In this document: piece after piece, positions 19,374-29,514 of the stretch | Layout: each line of letters begins with the position of its first letter | Numbering within the stretch: position 1 is the first letter of the stretch | From: Lutimaribacter saemankumensis | GTDB taxonomy: Bacteria; Pseudomonadota; Alphaproteobacteria; Rhodobacterales; Rhodobacteraceae | NCBI RefSeq assembly: GCF_900100005.1 | Contig: NZ_FNEB01000009.1 | Location: forward strand, 62,001-126,000 | Direction: 5' to 3' | DNA length: 64,000 bases | Program-made: the position numbers and the translations under genes | The notes under the pieces: model-generated | What the model was told of the DNA's origin: nothing | What the model saw: the letters and a program-made list of their open reading frames with translations, nothing else | Databases searched by the model: none

Positions 19374-21659
19374 TTAGTTGTCGATCCGCACCGTTACCGC
19401 ATAAACGCCGTCCACGGCCTGCGGGAATGTCAGTGCCACCCGGTCGCGGTCCGGCCCCTGCTCGGTCGTGACGTATGGGGTTTCATGGCGCGCCACGTTC
19501 GCCACGTTCTTGATCTTGGAACGCGGCACCAACGCCTCCACGCTCTGGGCGTAGCCGCCAAAGGGCAGGGGCCCCGCGCAATCCACCACCCAGGTATCGG
19601 CCGCCGTGTTCTGTTCATGCAGGATCACAGCCGGATTCATGATCCCCTGCTCGACCGAATTGAACATGTTTCCGGCCACGGTGATGTTGCGCATCCGGGC
19701 ATAGTTCAGGTCGGCAAAGGACGTATCCACATGTTCGACCCGCGCGATATCGCCCTGGATCGCCCGGAAAACATTGCCCGACATGTTCAGCCCGCTGACG
19801 AAATGCCCCGCCCCGTGCGGCTTGATCACGAAGAACCGGAACCACGGCGCCACGCCGATCGCCTGAAAGATGTTGTCCGAGATATTGAGCGCCGAGAAAG
19901 AGAACTCGCTGGCGAATTCCGGCTCGTGGTCATGCTCGTTCGACCATTCGATGGAACAATTGTCGATGTAATTGCCGGTGATCGTCGCGCGGTTATGCGT
20001 GGCGGTCAGAACCAGCCCGGCGGTGCGTACGCCCTCGGGCTCGTCATCGCCCTGGAACCAGTGATTGCCGATGATGACGCTGCTCGTGCCCCCCAGCACC
20101 GCGAAGTGCCGGAACTGCGTGATCCTGTTGTCGCGCAGCTTGACGTCGTTGGCATTGGCATTGAGCGCGATGGAGTCGCGATCCTGCGCCCGCATCGCCG
20201 TTTCATTGGACAGGAACTGGCAGCGGTCGATCAGCATCCCCTGGCACCCCTCACCGGGGCTGGAGATCCCGCGATCCAGCGGTGAGGTGAAAAAGCAATC
20301 CCGCACGTGAAAGATCAGCCCCGCCGGCGCCAGCATTATACCGCTCGCCCGGCCCCGGCACTGGAACTCGATATCCGACATCGAGAATTTCGACAGCTTT
20401 TCGAAGCCGCTGAAATCGAGGACGTATTTGAACCGGCGGAACGTGTAGGTCTGTGTGCCCGCCGCGTCGTACAAGGGCGCGGACAAGGTAATGCGCTGCT
20501 GCGCCACGTTCTTTTCGCGCACATAGACTTCGCGCCCGACGCCGCCCCCCTCAATCAGCGCCCCGACGGGAATGTTGGCCACGTTCACGACATTGCTCAG
20601 CTCCAGCGGATTGGCGGGCGCATAGCTGGCCTGGCTGGTCACGACCTCGGTGTCCCAGTTCGTGGACGGCTCGACATAGAACTGGCCGTTGCGGATGTGG
20701 CGGCGCTGGGCGTACTCGGTCCGGTTGGCCACCGCCGCCTGCATGTCGATCGGCCCGTGCACGCTGATCCGCCGCCCGCCCATGTCCAGGCTTTCATGGT
20801 CGGAATTGTTCAACAGCGCCTGAAACGCCTTCTTGAAGGCCAGCACCTCGTCGCCGAACGCGTCGATATAGGCCGGCAGGTCGAAATTCTTGGTCAGCGA
20901 CAGGATCTTGTCGTCGGGCATCACCACCTTGCCCTCGAACGCCACGCGGTTTTCGAAGGTGACGCTTTCGGCAAGCCGGTAGGTTCCTTCGGGCACCTTG
21001 ACCAGCAACCCGTTCGCAGCCGTATCGGCGGCCTCGAAGGCGGCGCTGTCATCGGTCAGCGCATCGCCCACGGCGCCGAAATCGCGCACGTCCACCCAGC
21101 CCAGCATGTCGCGCAGAAAGACACCGGTGACGTCCTCGATCTCGATGTCGTCGATGCGGACCACGCCGCCGACCGGGCCTGTCAGGTCCAACCCGAAATG
21201 ACCAAAGATCGCCGCGCGGCCCCAGGGCATGTCCACCCCGTCGCGTGTGCCCGTGCCCACGATCGCGCTGATCTCGACCACCTCGCCATAGGTATCGAGC
21301 GCCACGGACGGCCCGATCTCGGTCACGCCGGTCAGATGCGCCTCGCCCGCCGTACCCGCCCAGCCCGCGATGCGGACCGAGGGCAGGTTGCCGCTCACCA
21401 CCTTGATGCGGGCGCGGATGCGCAGGTAACAGCCCGGCAGGATCGGCGTCTGCCCCATGAAACGCAGCTTTTGCACGGTTTCGGTCTTTAGCAGCTCAAG
21501 GCATCCGCCAAAATCGGCATCCGCCGGGACAAGCGCCGCATCCGCCGCGCCCTGGTAGGTGTCAGACCCGGGCGTGCCATCGCCGCGCGACCACTGGTCC
21601 AGCCCCTCTGCAAAGGCCGGTGGCATGAAAACCAGCCCGTCTGTAATCGCCTTGTTCAT
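19374..21659 (-). CDS. Right-handed beta-helix (pectate-lyase-like) protein, possible GTA head-spike GhsB-like
   Basis: The 761-residue protein has no signal peptide. Residues 1-180 form a jelly-roll-like carbohydrate-binding part (LPGCYLRIRARIKVVSGNLP). Then the pectate-lyase superfamily signature WVDVRDFGAVGDALTDDSAAF opens a long parallel beta-helix with repeats such as MLIDRCQFLSN, VIIGNHWFQGD, ATITGNYIDNC and ITVAGNMFNS. Absence of a secretion signal and the N-terminus MNKAITDGLVFMPPAFAEGL recall phage-type tailspikes and, from memory, the capsule-binding head spike GhsB of Rhodobacter gene transfer agents, which is encoded away from the main GTA cluster. No capsid or tail genes are nearby. 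A polysaccharide-active enzyme is the alternative. Confidence 0.7.
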   Translation of the reverse strand: MNKAITDGLVFMPPAFAEGLDQWSRGDGTPGSDTYQGAADAALVPADADFGGCLELLKTETVQKLRFMGQTPILPGCYLRIRARIKVVSGNLPSVRIAGWAGTAGEAHLTGVTEIGPSVALDTYGEVVEISAIVGTGTRDGVDMPWGRAAIFGHFGLDLTGPVGGVVRIDDIEIEDVTGVFLRDMLGWVDVRDFGAVGDALTDDSAAFEAADTAANGLLVKVPEGTYRLAESVTFENRVAFEGKVVMPDDKILSLTKNFDLPAYIDAFGDEVLAFKKAFQALLNNSDHESLDMGGRRISVHGPIDMQAAVANRTEYAQRRHIRNGQFYVEPSTNWDTEVVTSQASYAPANPLELSNVVNVANIPVGALIEGGGVGREVYVREKNVAQQRITLSAPLYDAAGTQTYTFRRFKYVLDFSGFEKLSKFSMSDIEFQCRGRASGIMLAPAGLIFHVRDCFFTSPLDRGISSPGEGCQGMLIDRCQFLSNETAMRAQDRDSIALNANANDVKLRDNRITQFRHFAVLGGTSSVIIGNHWFQGDDEPEGVRTAGLVLTATHNRATITGNYIDNCSIEWSNEHDHEPEFASEFSFSALNISDNIFQAIGVAPWFRFFVIKPHGAGHFVSGLNMSGNVFRAIQGDIARVEHVDTSFADLNYARMRNITVAGNMFNSVEQGIMNPAVILHEQNTAADTWVVDCAGPLPFGGYAQSVEALVPRSKIKNVANVARHETPYVTTEQGPDRDRVALTFPQAVDGVYAVTVRIDN

Positions 21660-21783
21660 CGCTATCCCCTTCCACGTGATCGCGGCGCACCAGGGGGGCC
21701 GCGTGACAGGGAAGGGGAAGTATCAATGGCGGGTTAACGCGGCCTGAGACCACCGTGACGGTGCTGTGGCCCTCAATGTGGTT

Positions 21784-21855
21784 GCGCCGCCCTGCGGGCG
21801 GCGCCGCGCGGGGGCTCCGCCCCCGCACCCCCGGAGTATTTCAGGCAAGATGAAG
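21784..21855 (+). repeat. Dispersed hairpin + GAGTATTT..GGCAAGATGAAG repeat, copy 3
   Basis: Two perfect stems, GCGCCGCCC/GGGCGGCGC (21784-21804) and GGGGGC-TCC-GCCCCC (from 21810), are followed by CCGGAGTATTTCAGGCAAGATGAAG. It lies between the beta-helix gene and the DUF4864 gene, both leftward, and is oriented against them. Confidence 0.75.
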
Positions 21856-21864
21856 ACAGGGCCG

Positions 21865-22266
21865 TCAGGCCGTGGTGCCCGGAGCCTTCAAAAGCTGCAC
21901 GGCGTTGATCTGCCAGCCGTTTTCGGTCTCGATCATCTGGTAATCCAGAAGATGGATACCCCCCTTGGCATCGGTGATCTGCACCCTTTGCCACAGGTTG
22001 CCCGCCACTTCGCGCAGATCCAGGTATCGCACCTCGGCCGGGCGCCAGACCATCGGGTAGCCGCGCCGGACCATCACGCCGAAATTTTCGGGCGTGCGGA
22101 AGATCCGCTTGATCGTCGGACTGGCGTAGCTGAAGGCACGCTCGAAATCGTCGGTCTTGAACGCGTCGAGCTGCTGGTCGATCACGCCGGTGATCTGCTG
22201 TTGCTGCGCGCCTGCGGGCAGGGCAAGGCCGAAAAGCAGGGCGAGGGTCAGGACTAGGCTGCGCAT
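21865..22266 (-). CDS. DUF4864 domain protein, exported
   Basis: The 133-residue protein has a signal peptide (residues 1-21, LVLTLALLFGLALPAGAQ) and an NTF2-like DUF4864 domain. Recognisable parts are QLDAFKTDDFERAFSYASP near the start, FGVMVRRGYPMVWRP in the middle and YQMIETENGWQINAVQLL at the end. It is probably a small periplasmic protein. The biochemical role is not known. It follows lysK on the same strand with about 70 bases between. Confidence 0.85.
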   Translation of the reverse strand: MRSLVLTLALLFGLALPAGAQQQQITGVIDQQLDAFKTDDFERAFSYASPTIKRIFRTPENFGVMVRRGYPMVWRPAEVRYLDLREVAGNLWQRVQITDAKGGIHLLDYQMIETENGWQINAVQLLKAPGTTA

Positions 22267-22339
22267 CGGGAATACCTCCTGCGCAGATAAGATAGAACGC
22301 GCGCGCCAGCCGTCAAAACCGCCGGCGCGCCCTGTTTTC

Positions 22340-23917
22340 CTACTGGACCAGTTCGCCCGCCAGCGCCGCGTCGATCAGCGCGATCGTTTCGTCGACGCCG
22401 TAAAGCGCGATGAAGCCCCCGAAACGCGGGCCCTGGCTTGCGCCCAGAAGCACCTCGTAAAGCGCCTTGAACCAGTCGCGCAGCGGATCGAACCGGTCGC
22501 GCCCGACGGCAAAGACCAGGCTCTGCAGTTCCTCGGCGTCCAGCCCGCCTTTCCAGGTCTTCAACTGGTCGCGCAGGTCGGTCAGCGCCTCGCGCTCCAA
22601 CTCGGTGGGGGCGCGGTAGGTCTTGGTGGGTTTGACGAAATCGTTGTAGTAGCGCACCGCGAACCCGGCCGCCTGATCGAGGTCGGGATGCGTGTCGGGG
22701 CTTGCCTCGGGCGCATAGCGGCGAATAAAGCCCCACATCTTGTGTTTGTCCTCGGCCGAAGACACCGACGCCAGGTTCAGCAGCATCGAGAACGGCACCA
22801 CCATCCGGCTTTCCGGCGGATTGCCGTTATGGATGTGCCAGACCGGGTTGGCCAGCTTCTGCGCATCGTCCTGGTCGGGGAAGGCGCGCAGTTGCTGGTG
22901 GTACTCATCCACCGCCCGCGGGATCACGTCCCACCACAGCCGCTTGGCCGTCTTGGGTTTCTGGTACATGAAATAGGACAGGCTTTCGGTCGAGGCATAG
23001 GTCAGCCACTCGTCGATCGTCAGCCCGTTGCCCTTGGATTTCGAGATCTTCTCGCCGTTTTCGTCCAGGAACAGTTCATAGGTGAAATGCTCGGGCTTCT
23101 TGCCGCCCAGGATCTCGCAGATGCGGTCATAGATCGGCGTGTTGGTGCTGTGATCCTTGCCGTACATCTCGAAATCCACGTCCAGCGCGGCCCAGCGGGC
23201 GCCGAAATCGGGTTTCCACTGCAGTTTCACCTGGCCGCCCGTCACCGGAAGCGTCCATTCCCGGCCGGTTTCGTCGTCGAAGGTGATCGTGCCTTCCTTG
23301 GCGTCCACATGCTTCATCGGCACGTAAAGCACACGGCCGGTTTCCGGGTGGATCGGCAGGAAGATCGAATAGGTCTGCTGGCGTTCCTCGCGCAGCGATT
23401 TCAGCATCACCGCCATGATGTCGTCATAGCGTTCCGCCGCGCGCAAGAGTACCTCGTCGAACTGGCCGGTGTTGTAGAATTCGGTGGCCGAGTAGAACTC
23501 GTATTCGAACCCGAACGTATCCAGGAACCGCCGCAGCATCGCGTTGTTGTGGTGGCCGAAGCTTTCGAATTCCTCGAACGGATCGGGCACCGAGGTCAGC
23601 GGGCGTTGCAGGTTCTCGCGCAGCATCTCGGGCTGCGGGACGTTGTCGGGCACCTTGCGCATCCCGTCCAGGTCGTCCGAAAAACAGATTAGCCGCGTCG
23701 GAATGTCCGAAATCAGCTCGAACGCGCGGCGGATCATCGTGGTGCGCAGCACTTCGCCGAAGGTACCGATATGCGGCAGGCCCGACGGACCATAGCCGGT
23801 TTCGAACAGCACATGCCCCTTTGCGGGCGGCGCTTTTTCGTAACGTTTGACCAGCTTGCGCGCTTCCTCGAAAGGCCAGGCTTTGGAATTCAGGGCTGCA
23901 TCGCGCAGGTTGGTCAT
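22340..23917 (-). CDS. lysK: Lysyl-tRNA synthetase, class I
   Basis: The 525-residue enzyme charges tRNA-Lys. It belongs to the class I (archaeal-type) form found in alphaproteobacteria, not the common class II LysS. The HIGH-equivalent is [14 protein letters not shown] near residue 45 and the KMSKS-equivalent is KISKSKGNG near residue 295. The length and the C-terminal helical anticodon-binding part agree with the family. The ATG at 23917 begins [20 protein letters not shown], the usual start. It is monocistronic or followed by DUF4864. Confidence 0.97.
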   Translation of the reverse strand: MTNLRDAALNSKAWPFEEARKLVKRYEKAPPAKGHVLFETGYGPSGLPHIGTFGEVLRTTMIRRAFELISDIPTRLICFSDDLDGMRKVPDNVPQPEMLRENLQRPLTSVPDPFEEFESFGHHNNAMLRRFLDTFGFEYEFYSATEFYNTGQFDEVLLRAAERYDDIMAVMLKSLREERQQTYSIFLPIHPETGRVLYVPMKHVDAKEGTITFDDETGREWTLPVTGGQVKLQWKPDFGARWAALDVDFEMYGKDHSTNTPIYDRICEILGGKKPEHFTYELFLDENGEKISKSKGNGLTIDEWLTYASTESLSYFMYQKPKTAKRLWWDVIPRAVDEYHQQLRAFPDQDDAQKLANPVWHIHNGNPPESRMVVPFSMLLNLASVSSAEDKHKMWGFIRRYAPEASPDTHPDLDQAAGFAVRYYNDFVKPTKTYRAPTELEREALTDLRDQLKTWKGGLDAEELQSLVFAVGRDRFDPLRDWFKALYEVLLGASQGPRFGGFIALYGVDETIALIDAALAGELVQ

Positions 23918-24037
23918 CTTGAGGCTCCATTCGTCCGTCCCGCGCCCAATGCGCGGCAGACCGCCGCTTCCTATTGAAGCGGTACGAGACAGTCAATATT
24001 CTGCACTGCAACATACCAGTTTTCCAAGGATATCCAG

Positions 24038-24463
24038 ATGACCGAACAGATCCCCCATCCGCTTTCACCGCAGGACTGCCTCGTGGCGGTGATGATCGCG
24101 GTCTCGGCCTCCGACGAGGATATCCGCACCGCCGAGCTGGTGAAAATCCAGAGCGCGGTCAACAACCTGCCGATTTTCGCCGAATACGACATCGACCGGA
24201 TGAACGTCATGGCGCAGGTGGTGTTCGATCTCTTCGCGGTCGAAGACGGTTTGGATGCGCTATTCGGCCTCGTGCGCGAAAACCTGCCCGAGCATCTCAA
24301 TGAAACCGCCTATGCGCTGGCCTGCGACGTGGCCGCGGCCGATGGCAAGCTGCAGGAAACCGAACTGCGCCTGCTCGAGGAAATCCGCTACGAACTGAAC
24401 ATCGACCGCCTCGCCGCCGCCGCCATCGAACGCGGCAGCCGGGCAAGGCACATGCGGGGGTAA
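24038..24463 (+). CDS. TerB-like tellurite-resistance family protein
   Basis: The 141-residue all-helical protein has the TerB-fold signature of two similar halves: LVAVMIAVSASDEDIRTAEL and AYALACDVAAADGKLQETEL, each with an acidic loop. Such proteins bind metal in some members. It stands alone, divergent from lysK, with no other ter genes nearby, so a link to tellurite resistance is not supported by context. Confidence 0.85.
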   Translation: MTEQIPHPLSPQDCLVAVMIAVSASDEDIRTAELVKIQSAVNNLPIFAEYDIDRMNVMAQVVFDLFAVEDGLDALFGLVRENLPEHLNETAYALACDVAAADGKLQETELRLLEEIRYELNIDRLAAAAIERGSRARHMRG

Positions 24464-24502
24464 AGGCCGAACCGCGCGCTTTTGCCCTGAAACCGCGCGG
24501 CG

Positions 24503-25999
24503 TCACTCCCCGTAAAGCGCGCCCCAGCGTTCGATCAGCGCCTGTTGTAGGATCTTCGATCGCCGGTTCCAGCCGCGCGCGCCGCGGGGGCGTTCGCGTT
24601 CGGCCATGGGGATCGCCGCACGGGTGGCCTCGTCGGCGGTGAAGATCGCGAATGCCAGCTCGGTGCCGTCCTTCGTGGTCATGTAACCCGCCAGCGAACT
24701 GACGAAATTCAACGTGCCGGTCTTGGCGTCGACCGAAATCGGGTGGTCGCGCGCGATGCCGCCATTTTCGTCGCGCAGCCGGATCTCTTTCAGGATCGGA
24801 CGCAGCCGGTTGTCCTGCGCGGCTTTGGCCAAAGCCTGCACCATCGCGCCCGCCGTGACCTCCGAGGCGTCCCCTAACCCCGAATGATCCACGAAACGCA
24901 CACCCTGCATCCCCAGGCCGGTGCGCGCCCAGCGGCTCATCTCTTCGGCCGAGGCGCGCAGGTTCGCCATCCGCGCGCCCTTGGCCTGGCTTGCGGCGAT
25001 GCCGACCATTTCGGCGGTGATGTTGGTCGAATATTTCAGCATGTCCTGCAGAATCTCGACCAGCGGGGCGCTTTGGTGGCGGGCCAGAACCGTGCCTGGG
25101 GGCAGGGTGGTGGCCTCTTTCTCCTGCGGCAATTCGATCCCGTGCGACCGGGCGAAGGTGCGGAACACCTCTCCGGCATAAAGCGCGGGCCGCCGCACCG
25201 GCAGCCAGCGGGCCCCGCCATTGCCAAGCGCGCCCTGTGCCACGGTCCAGCTGTCGCGGCCGCCCTGATCCTCGTAGGTGTAGACGGGCATGTCGCGCGC
25301 GACGATCTTCATCCGGGCGACCTGTACCTCGGGGCGGTAGCGTTCCGAGCGCGCATCCATCGTCACGCCATAGCCCGACCCCTGCCGCCGCCATTCGAAA
25401 TGCACCCGGTTGAAATTCAGCGACAGCCCGGAAATCGCGGGGTTATAGCCGACATGCGCCGGCTGCGCCGCGTCGATTTCGCGGGCAAACGGGATCGCGC
25501 CGCCCCATACCAGGAACCGCCCGCGCACCTCGCGCAGGCCGGAGGCCTTCAACTGCTGCGCAAGATCGGCCAGCGCATCGGTGTCGAGCGTCGGATCGCC
25601 CCCGCCGACCAGCACCAGATCGCCGGCCAGCACGCCATTGGTCACTGGTCCGCCCGCCAAAACCTGCGTTTCGAACCGGTGGTCCGGTCCAAGCCTGTCC
25701 AGCGCGTAAAGCGCTGTGATGGCCTTGGCCACGCTGGCGGGCGGCAAACCCTCGGTCGCGGCGCGGGTTTCCAGGATCAGCCCGGTTTGCGCATCCGCGA
25801 CGGCAAACCCGACCTGTCCGCCAAGCCCCGCTTTCTCGATCAGGTCGGCGGCCTCTGGAACGCGTTCGACAAGCAGATCTGCCGGGCGCAGCGCTGGACG
25901 CAGCGACAACGCGGGCGGATTGGCCAGCGCCGGTGCGGACATGGACGAGGCCGCCAGCGCACCGAGCAGGACCGAACGTCGTGAAATCGTGGTTTTCAT
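24503..25999 (-). CDS. dacB: D-alanyl-D-alanine carboxypeptidase/endopeptidase (PBP4, S13)
   Basis: The 498-residue periplasmic enzyme trims or cleaves peptidoglycan cross-links. A signal peptide is present (SVLLGALAASSMSAPALA). The penicillin-binding motifs are SVAK (in PPASVAKAITALYAL), STN (in KYSTNITAEMVG) and KTG (in VDAKTGTLNF). The domain inserted between the first two motifs is characteristic of PBP4. It lies leftward, 47 bases after nadD's stop, on the same strand. Confidence 0.94.
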   Translation of the reverse strand: MKTTISRRSVLLGALAASSMSAPALANPPALSLRPALRPADLLVERVPEAADLIEKAGLGGQVGFAVADAQTGLILETRAATEGLPPASVAKAITALYALDRLGPDHRFETQVLAGGPVTNGVLAGDLVLVGGGDPTLDTDALADLAQQLKASGLREVRGRFLVWGGAIPFAREIDAAQPAHVGYNPAISGLSLNFNRVHFEWRRQGSGYGVTMDARSERYRPEVQVARMKIVARDMPVYTYEDQGGRDSWTVAQGALGNGGARWLPVRRPALYAGEVFRTFARSHGIELPQEKEATTLPPGTVLARHQSAPLVEILQDMLKYSTNITAEMVGIAASQAKGARMANLRASAEEMSRWARTGLGMQGVRFVDHSGLGDASEVTAGAMVQALAKAAQDNRLRPILKEIRLRDENGGIARDHPISVDAKTGTLNFVSSLAGYMTTKDGTELAFAIFTADEATRAAIPMAERERPRGARGWNRRSKILQQALIERWGALYGE

Positions 26000-26046
26000 G
26001 CCCAGACACTAGCCCCTGCGCTTTGCCCCGCACAAGCGCGCCGGGA

Positions 26047-26697
26047 TCACATTTTCCGGTCTTTGCGCACGGGTGCCGGCCCGCGCGACCATCCGCCGGA
26101 TTTGCGGATGCGCGTGGACGAGATGTCGACCATCGGAACGTTCAGGAAACACCAGCGCGGCGCCGCCCCCAAGGCCAGACGATGCGATGCCCGCGCCGGC
26201 AATTTATCGGTGCGATAAAGGCGCGCGGCCTTGGACGAACGCGCCGAAATGCGCTGCCCCGGACGGGCCAGGACACCCACGGGGACGGTCTCCATGATCT
26301 CCTGCCAGTCCTGCCAGCGGTCGAGCTGCGCCAGGTTGTCCGCCCCCATCAGCCATACGAACCGCACACCGGGATACAGCTTTGCCAGCGCCCGCAGCGT
26401 TTGCGCGGTATAGCGCGTGCCGGTGCGCGCCTCGATATCGGACACCTCGACGCGGGGGTGCTGCATCACCTCGCGGGCGCGGTCCATGCGCCGGGTCATG
26501 TCTGCCGGACCTTCGTCCTTCAGCGGGTTGCCGGGGCTGACCAGCCACCATACGGCGTCCAGACCGAACCGCCGCAGCGCCTCGCGGGTGATGTGTGCAT
26601 GGCCTTCATGCGCGGGGTCGAACGACCCGCCCAAAAGGCCGATTACCTGCCCGGCGCGCGCAAAGGGCAGGTCATGCCGCATCAGCACCGCGCTCAT
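26047..26697 (-). CDS. nadD: Nicotinate-nucleotide adenylyltransferase
   Basis: The enzyme adenylates nicotinate mononucleotide in NAD synthesis. The nucleotidyltransferase motif [14 protein letters not shown] is near the start and the [11 protein letters not shown] motif is at the C-terminus. The start is uncertain: ATG 26697 gives 216 residues, ATG 26682 gives [19 protein letters not shown], which looks like relatives, and an ATG at 26796 is possible but lengthens the N-terminus unusually. It is divergent from the maoC-pta gene. The rsfS gene that often follows nadD is absent here. Confidence 0.92.
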   Translation of the reverse strand: MSAVLMRHDLPFARAGQVIGLLGGSFDPAHEGHAHITREALRRFGLDAVWWLVSPGNPLKDEGPADMTRRMDRAREVMQHPRVEVSDIEARTGTRYTAQTLRALAKLYPGVRFVWLMGADNLAQLDRWQDWQEIMETVPVGVLARPGQRISARSSKAARLYRTDKLPARASHRLALGAAPRWCFLNVPMVDISSTRIRKSGGWSRGPAPVRKDRKM

Positions 26698-26896
26698 GCC
26701 GCGCGCCCGCCGTCGATTTCCGCCCGGTTCCGCAATGTCGTCCGCTCCCTGCCTCGCACCGGCGCGGACTTTGGCAGATCGTTCATCCGGTGCCAAGGCC
26801 GCGCGCCGTCATCGCCCTGTCACCGCACGGCCCGAGGGTGACAATCGCGCGCGCAGCGGCTACCGCTTATATCGAGACCCCGGCAGGAGACCGTCC

Positions 26897-28285
26897 ATGC
26901 ACATCGAAAACCGCACCTTCGACGAATTGCAGGTGGGCGAGAGCCGCGAGTTGCGGCGGCTTTGCACGCAGGACGACCTGCTGGTCTTTGCCAACGTGTC
27001 GGGCAACCATAACCCGATGCACCTGTTCGATGCCGATGGCGACGGCGACGGCGTCCCCGAGGCGGTCGCGCCGGGCATGTTCGTCGGCTCGCTTGTCTCG
27101 GCGGTGCTGGGCAACGTGCTGCCGGGGGCGGGAACGCTGTACCGCGCGCAAAGCTTCGTCTTTCACAACCGCGCCCATGCCGGGGACGAGCTTGTCAGCC
27201 GCGTCACCGTCACCGACAAGAACGAAAAGGACTGCACCGTGACGCTGGCGACCGAGGTCCGCCGCCTGTCCGACGATGCGCTGATCCTGTCCGGCGTCGC
27301 CGAAGTCGAAGCGCCGCGCCGCAAGATCAGCTATTCCAGCCACGATCTGCCGGGGCTGATCGTGCAGCGCCACCGCCATTTCGAGAAGCTGCTGAAAAAG
27401 GCCGAGCCGCTGCCCGCGCTTGTCACCGCCGTGATCTGCCCGGAAGAACCCAATTCCCTTGGCGGCGCGCTGCTGGCGCGCGCGCACACGCTGATCGAAC
27501 CGGTTCTTGTCGGCGATGCCGCCAGGATCGCGGCCTGCGCCGCCGAGATGGGCGCCGACCTGACGGATGTGGAAATCGTCGACATCCCCGATCACGACAT
27601 GGCCGCGCGCCGCGCCGTGGCGCTGGTGAACGAAGGCCGCGCGCAGGCCCTGATGAAGGGACACCTGCACACCGACCAGTTGCTGCGCGCCACGCTGGAC
27701 AAGCAGACCGGCCTGCGCGCCGGTCGGCGTTTTACCCATGTGTTCGTGATGGACGTGCCGGGCCTCACGCATCCGCTGCTTGTGACCGATGCCGCGATCA
27801 ACATCTCTCCCGACCTCAAGACGAAGGTCGATATCGTGCAGAACGCGATCGACCTTGCGCTGTCCATCGGCATCGACGAACCCAAGGTCGGCGTGCTGTC
27901 GGCGGTCGAAACCGTGAACCCCGATATCCCGTCCTCGATCGACGCCGCGCTCTTGTCGAAGATGGCCGAGCGTGGCCAGATCACCGGCGGGCTGGTCGAT
28001 GGCCCGCTGGCGATGGACAATGCCGTGGATATCGCCGCCGCCCGCACCAAGGGGCTGACCTCGCCCGTGGCAGGTCGGGCCGAGGTGCTGGTCGTGCCCG
28101 ACATCGATGCCGGCAACATGCTGGCCAAGCAACTGGCCTTCATCAGCCACGCCGAGGCGGCCGGGCTGGTTCTGGGCGCGCGCGTGCCGATCATCCTGAA
28201 CTCCCGCGCCGATGACGACATGGCCCGGCTTGCCTCCTGCGCCGTGGCCGCGCTGCACCATTTCCGCCTGAAAGGGGATGGCTGA
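26897..28285 (+). CDS. MaoC-like hydratase domain fused to phosphate acetyl/butyryltransferase
   Basis: The 462-residue protein joins a hot-dog MaoC domain (residues about 1-140) to a phosphate acyltransferase domain (about 165-460; LVTAVICPEEPNSLGGA and ALMKGHLHTDQLL are typical of Pta/Ptb). With AckA it would convert acetyl-CoA to acetyl phosphate and then acetate plus ATP, or the reverse. In the hydratase motif the expected SGDxNPxH reads SGNHNPMH, so the catalytic Asp is Asn37 while His42 remains; the hydratase may be inactive. AGGAGA lies 6 bases before the ATG. The stop shares one base with the ackA start. Confidence 0.9.
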   Translation: MHIENRTFDELQVGESRELRRLCTQDDLLVFANVSGNHNPMHLFDADGDGDGVPEAVAPGMFVGSLVSAVLGNVLPGAGTLYRAQSFVFHNRAHAGDELVSRVTVTDKNEKDCTVTLATEVRRLSDDALILSGVAEVEAPRRKISYSSHDLPGLIVQRHRHFEKLLKKAEPLPALVTAVICPEEPNSLGGALLARAHTLIEPVLVGDAARIAACAAEMGADLTDVEIVDIPDHDMAARRAVALVNEGRAQALMKGHLHTDQLLRATLDKQTGLRAGRRFTHVFVMDVPGLTHPLLVTDAAINISPDLKTKVDIVQNAIDLALSIGIDEPKVGVLSAVETVNPDIPSSIDAALLSKMAERGQITGGLVDGPLAMDNAVDIAAARTKGLTSPVAGRAEVLVVPDIDAGNMLAKQLAFISHAEAAGLVLGARVPIILNSRADDDMARLASCAVAALHHFRLKGDG

Positions 28286-29457
28286 TGGCTCATGTGCTGG
28301 TTCTGAACGCGGGTTCTTCGTCACTGAAATTCGGACTGTTCGTAAAGGGGGACGAGCCGCAGGCCCTCGCCACCGGGCTGGTGGACCGCATCGGCGGCGC
28401 CGCACAACTGAGCCTGCGGAACGCCGCCGGCGAACGGATGCTCGACCTCGATCTGCCGCCCGATCAGGCGCGCGACCATCACGGCGCGCTGCACGCCGCG
28501 CTGGCGGAAATCGAGGCGCGCTTTCCCGACGCGCAGGTCGTGGCCGTGGGGCACCGCATCGTGCATGGCGGCCGCGATTTCGCCGACCCGGTGGAACTGA
28601 CGCTGGACGTGATCGCGCAGTTGCAGGCGCTCGTGCCTTTCGCACCGCTGCACCAGCCCCACAACCTTGCCGGCGTCCAGGCCGCGATGGCCGAGTTTCC
28701 GCATGCCCGTCAGGTGGCCTGCTTCGACACCGCGTTCCACCGCAGCCATCCTTTCGTCAACGACACCTTCGCCCTGCCGCGCGCCTATTACGACAAGGGG
28801 GTGCGCCGCTACGGCTTTCACGGTCTGAGTTACGATTACATCTCGGGCGCGTTGCGGCAGATGGCGCCGACGTTGCATGCCGGGCGCGTGGTCGTTGCAC
28901 ATCTGGGCAACGGCGCGTCGATGTGCGGGATGCTGGCGGGGCGGTCGCTGGCCTCGACCATGGGGTTCTCGGCGCTCGACGGGCTGCCGATGGGCACGCG
29001 CTCGGGCCAGCTCGATCCCGGTGTGCTGCTCTACCTGCTGGAGCAGGAAGGCATGGACGCGCCCGAAATCTCGGACCTGCTCTATAAACGATCCGGGCTA
29101 TTGGGGCTGTCCGGTCTCAGCCACGACATGCGCACGCTCGAAGCCTCGGACGACCCGCATGCGCGCCAGGCCATCGACTATTTCACCTTTCGTATCCGGC
29201 GCGAACTGGGCGGGCTGGCCGCCGCGCTCGACGGTCTGGACGCGGTGGTGTTCACCGGCGGGATCGGTGAAAATTCGGCCCGCATCCGCCATGCCGTTTG
29301 TGCCGGGATGGGCTGGATCGGGATCGAGATCGACGAAGACGCAAACGCGCAGAATGCCACGGTCATTTCCTCGGATCTCAGCCGCGTGCGCGTGCTTGTG
29401 TTGGCCACGAACGAAGAACTGGTCATCGCCCGCGCAGCCGGCAATCTGGCAGGGTAG
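28285..29457 (+). CDS. ackA: Acetate kinase
   Basis: The 390-residue kinase interconverts acetyl phosphate plus ADP and acetate plus ATP. The N-terminal VLVLNAGSSSLKFGLF, the substrate block AVGHRIVHGGRDF, the phosphate loop VAHLGNGASMCGM and the C-terminal VFTGGIGENSARIRHA are all present. It is translated right behind the MaoC-Pta fusion (TGATG overlap), which supplies its partner enzyme. Confidence 0.96.
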   Translation: MAHVLVLNAGSSSLKFGLFVKGDEPQALATGLVDRIGGAAQLSLRNAAGERMLDLDLPPDQARDHHGALHAALAEIEARFPDAQVVAVGHRIVHGGRDFADPVELTLDVIAQLQALVPFAPLHQPHNLAGVQAAMAEFPHARQVACFDTAFHRSHPFVNDTFALPRAYYDKGVRRYGFHGLSYDYISGALRQMAPTLHAGRVVVAHLGNGASMCGMLAGRSLASTMGFSALDGLPMGTRSGQLDPGVLLYLLEQEGMDAPEISDLLYKRSGLLGLSGLSHDMRTLEASDDPHARQAIDYFTFRIRRELGGLAAALDGLDAVVFTGGIGENSARIRHAVCAGMGWIGIEIDEDANAQNATVISSDLSRVRVLVLATNEELVIARAAGNLAG

Positions 29458-29514
29458 GGGCGGGCGGATCGCAGGGCCGCGTCCGGCCCATTTGCGGCTC
29501 CGTTGCCATGTGGA

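Noticed and set aside
19374-21659. Prophage around the tailspike-like gene
   Set aside because: Neighbours are housekeeping or unrelated genes; no capsid, terminase, tail or integrase gene lies nearby.
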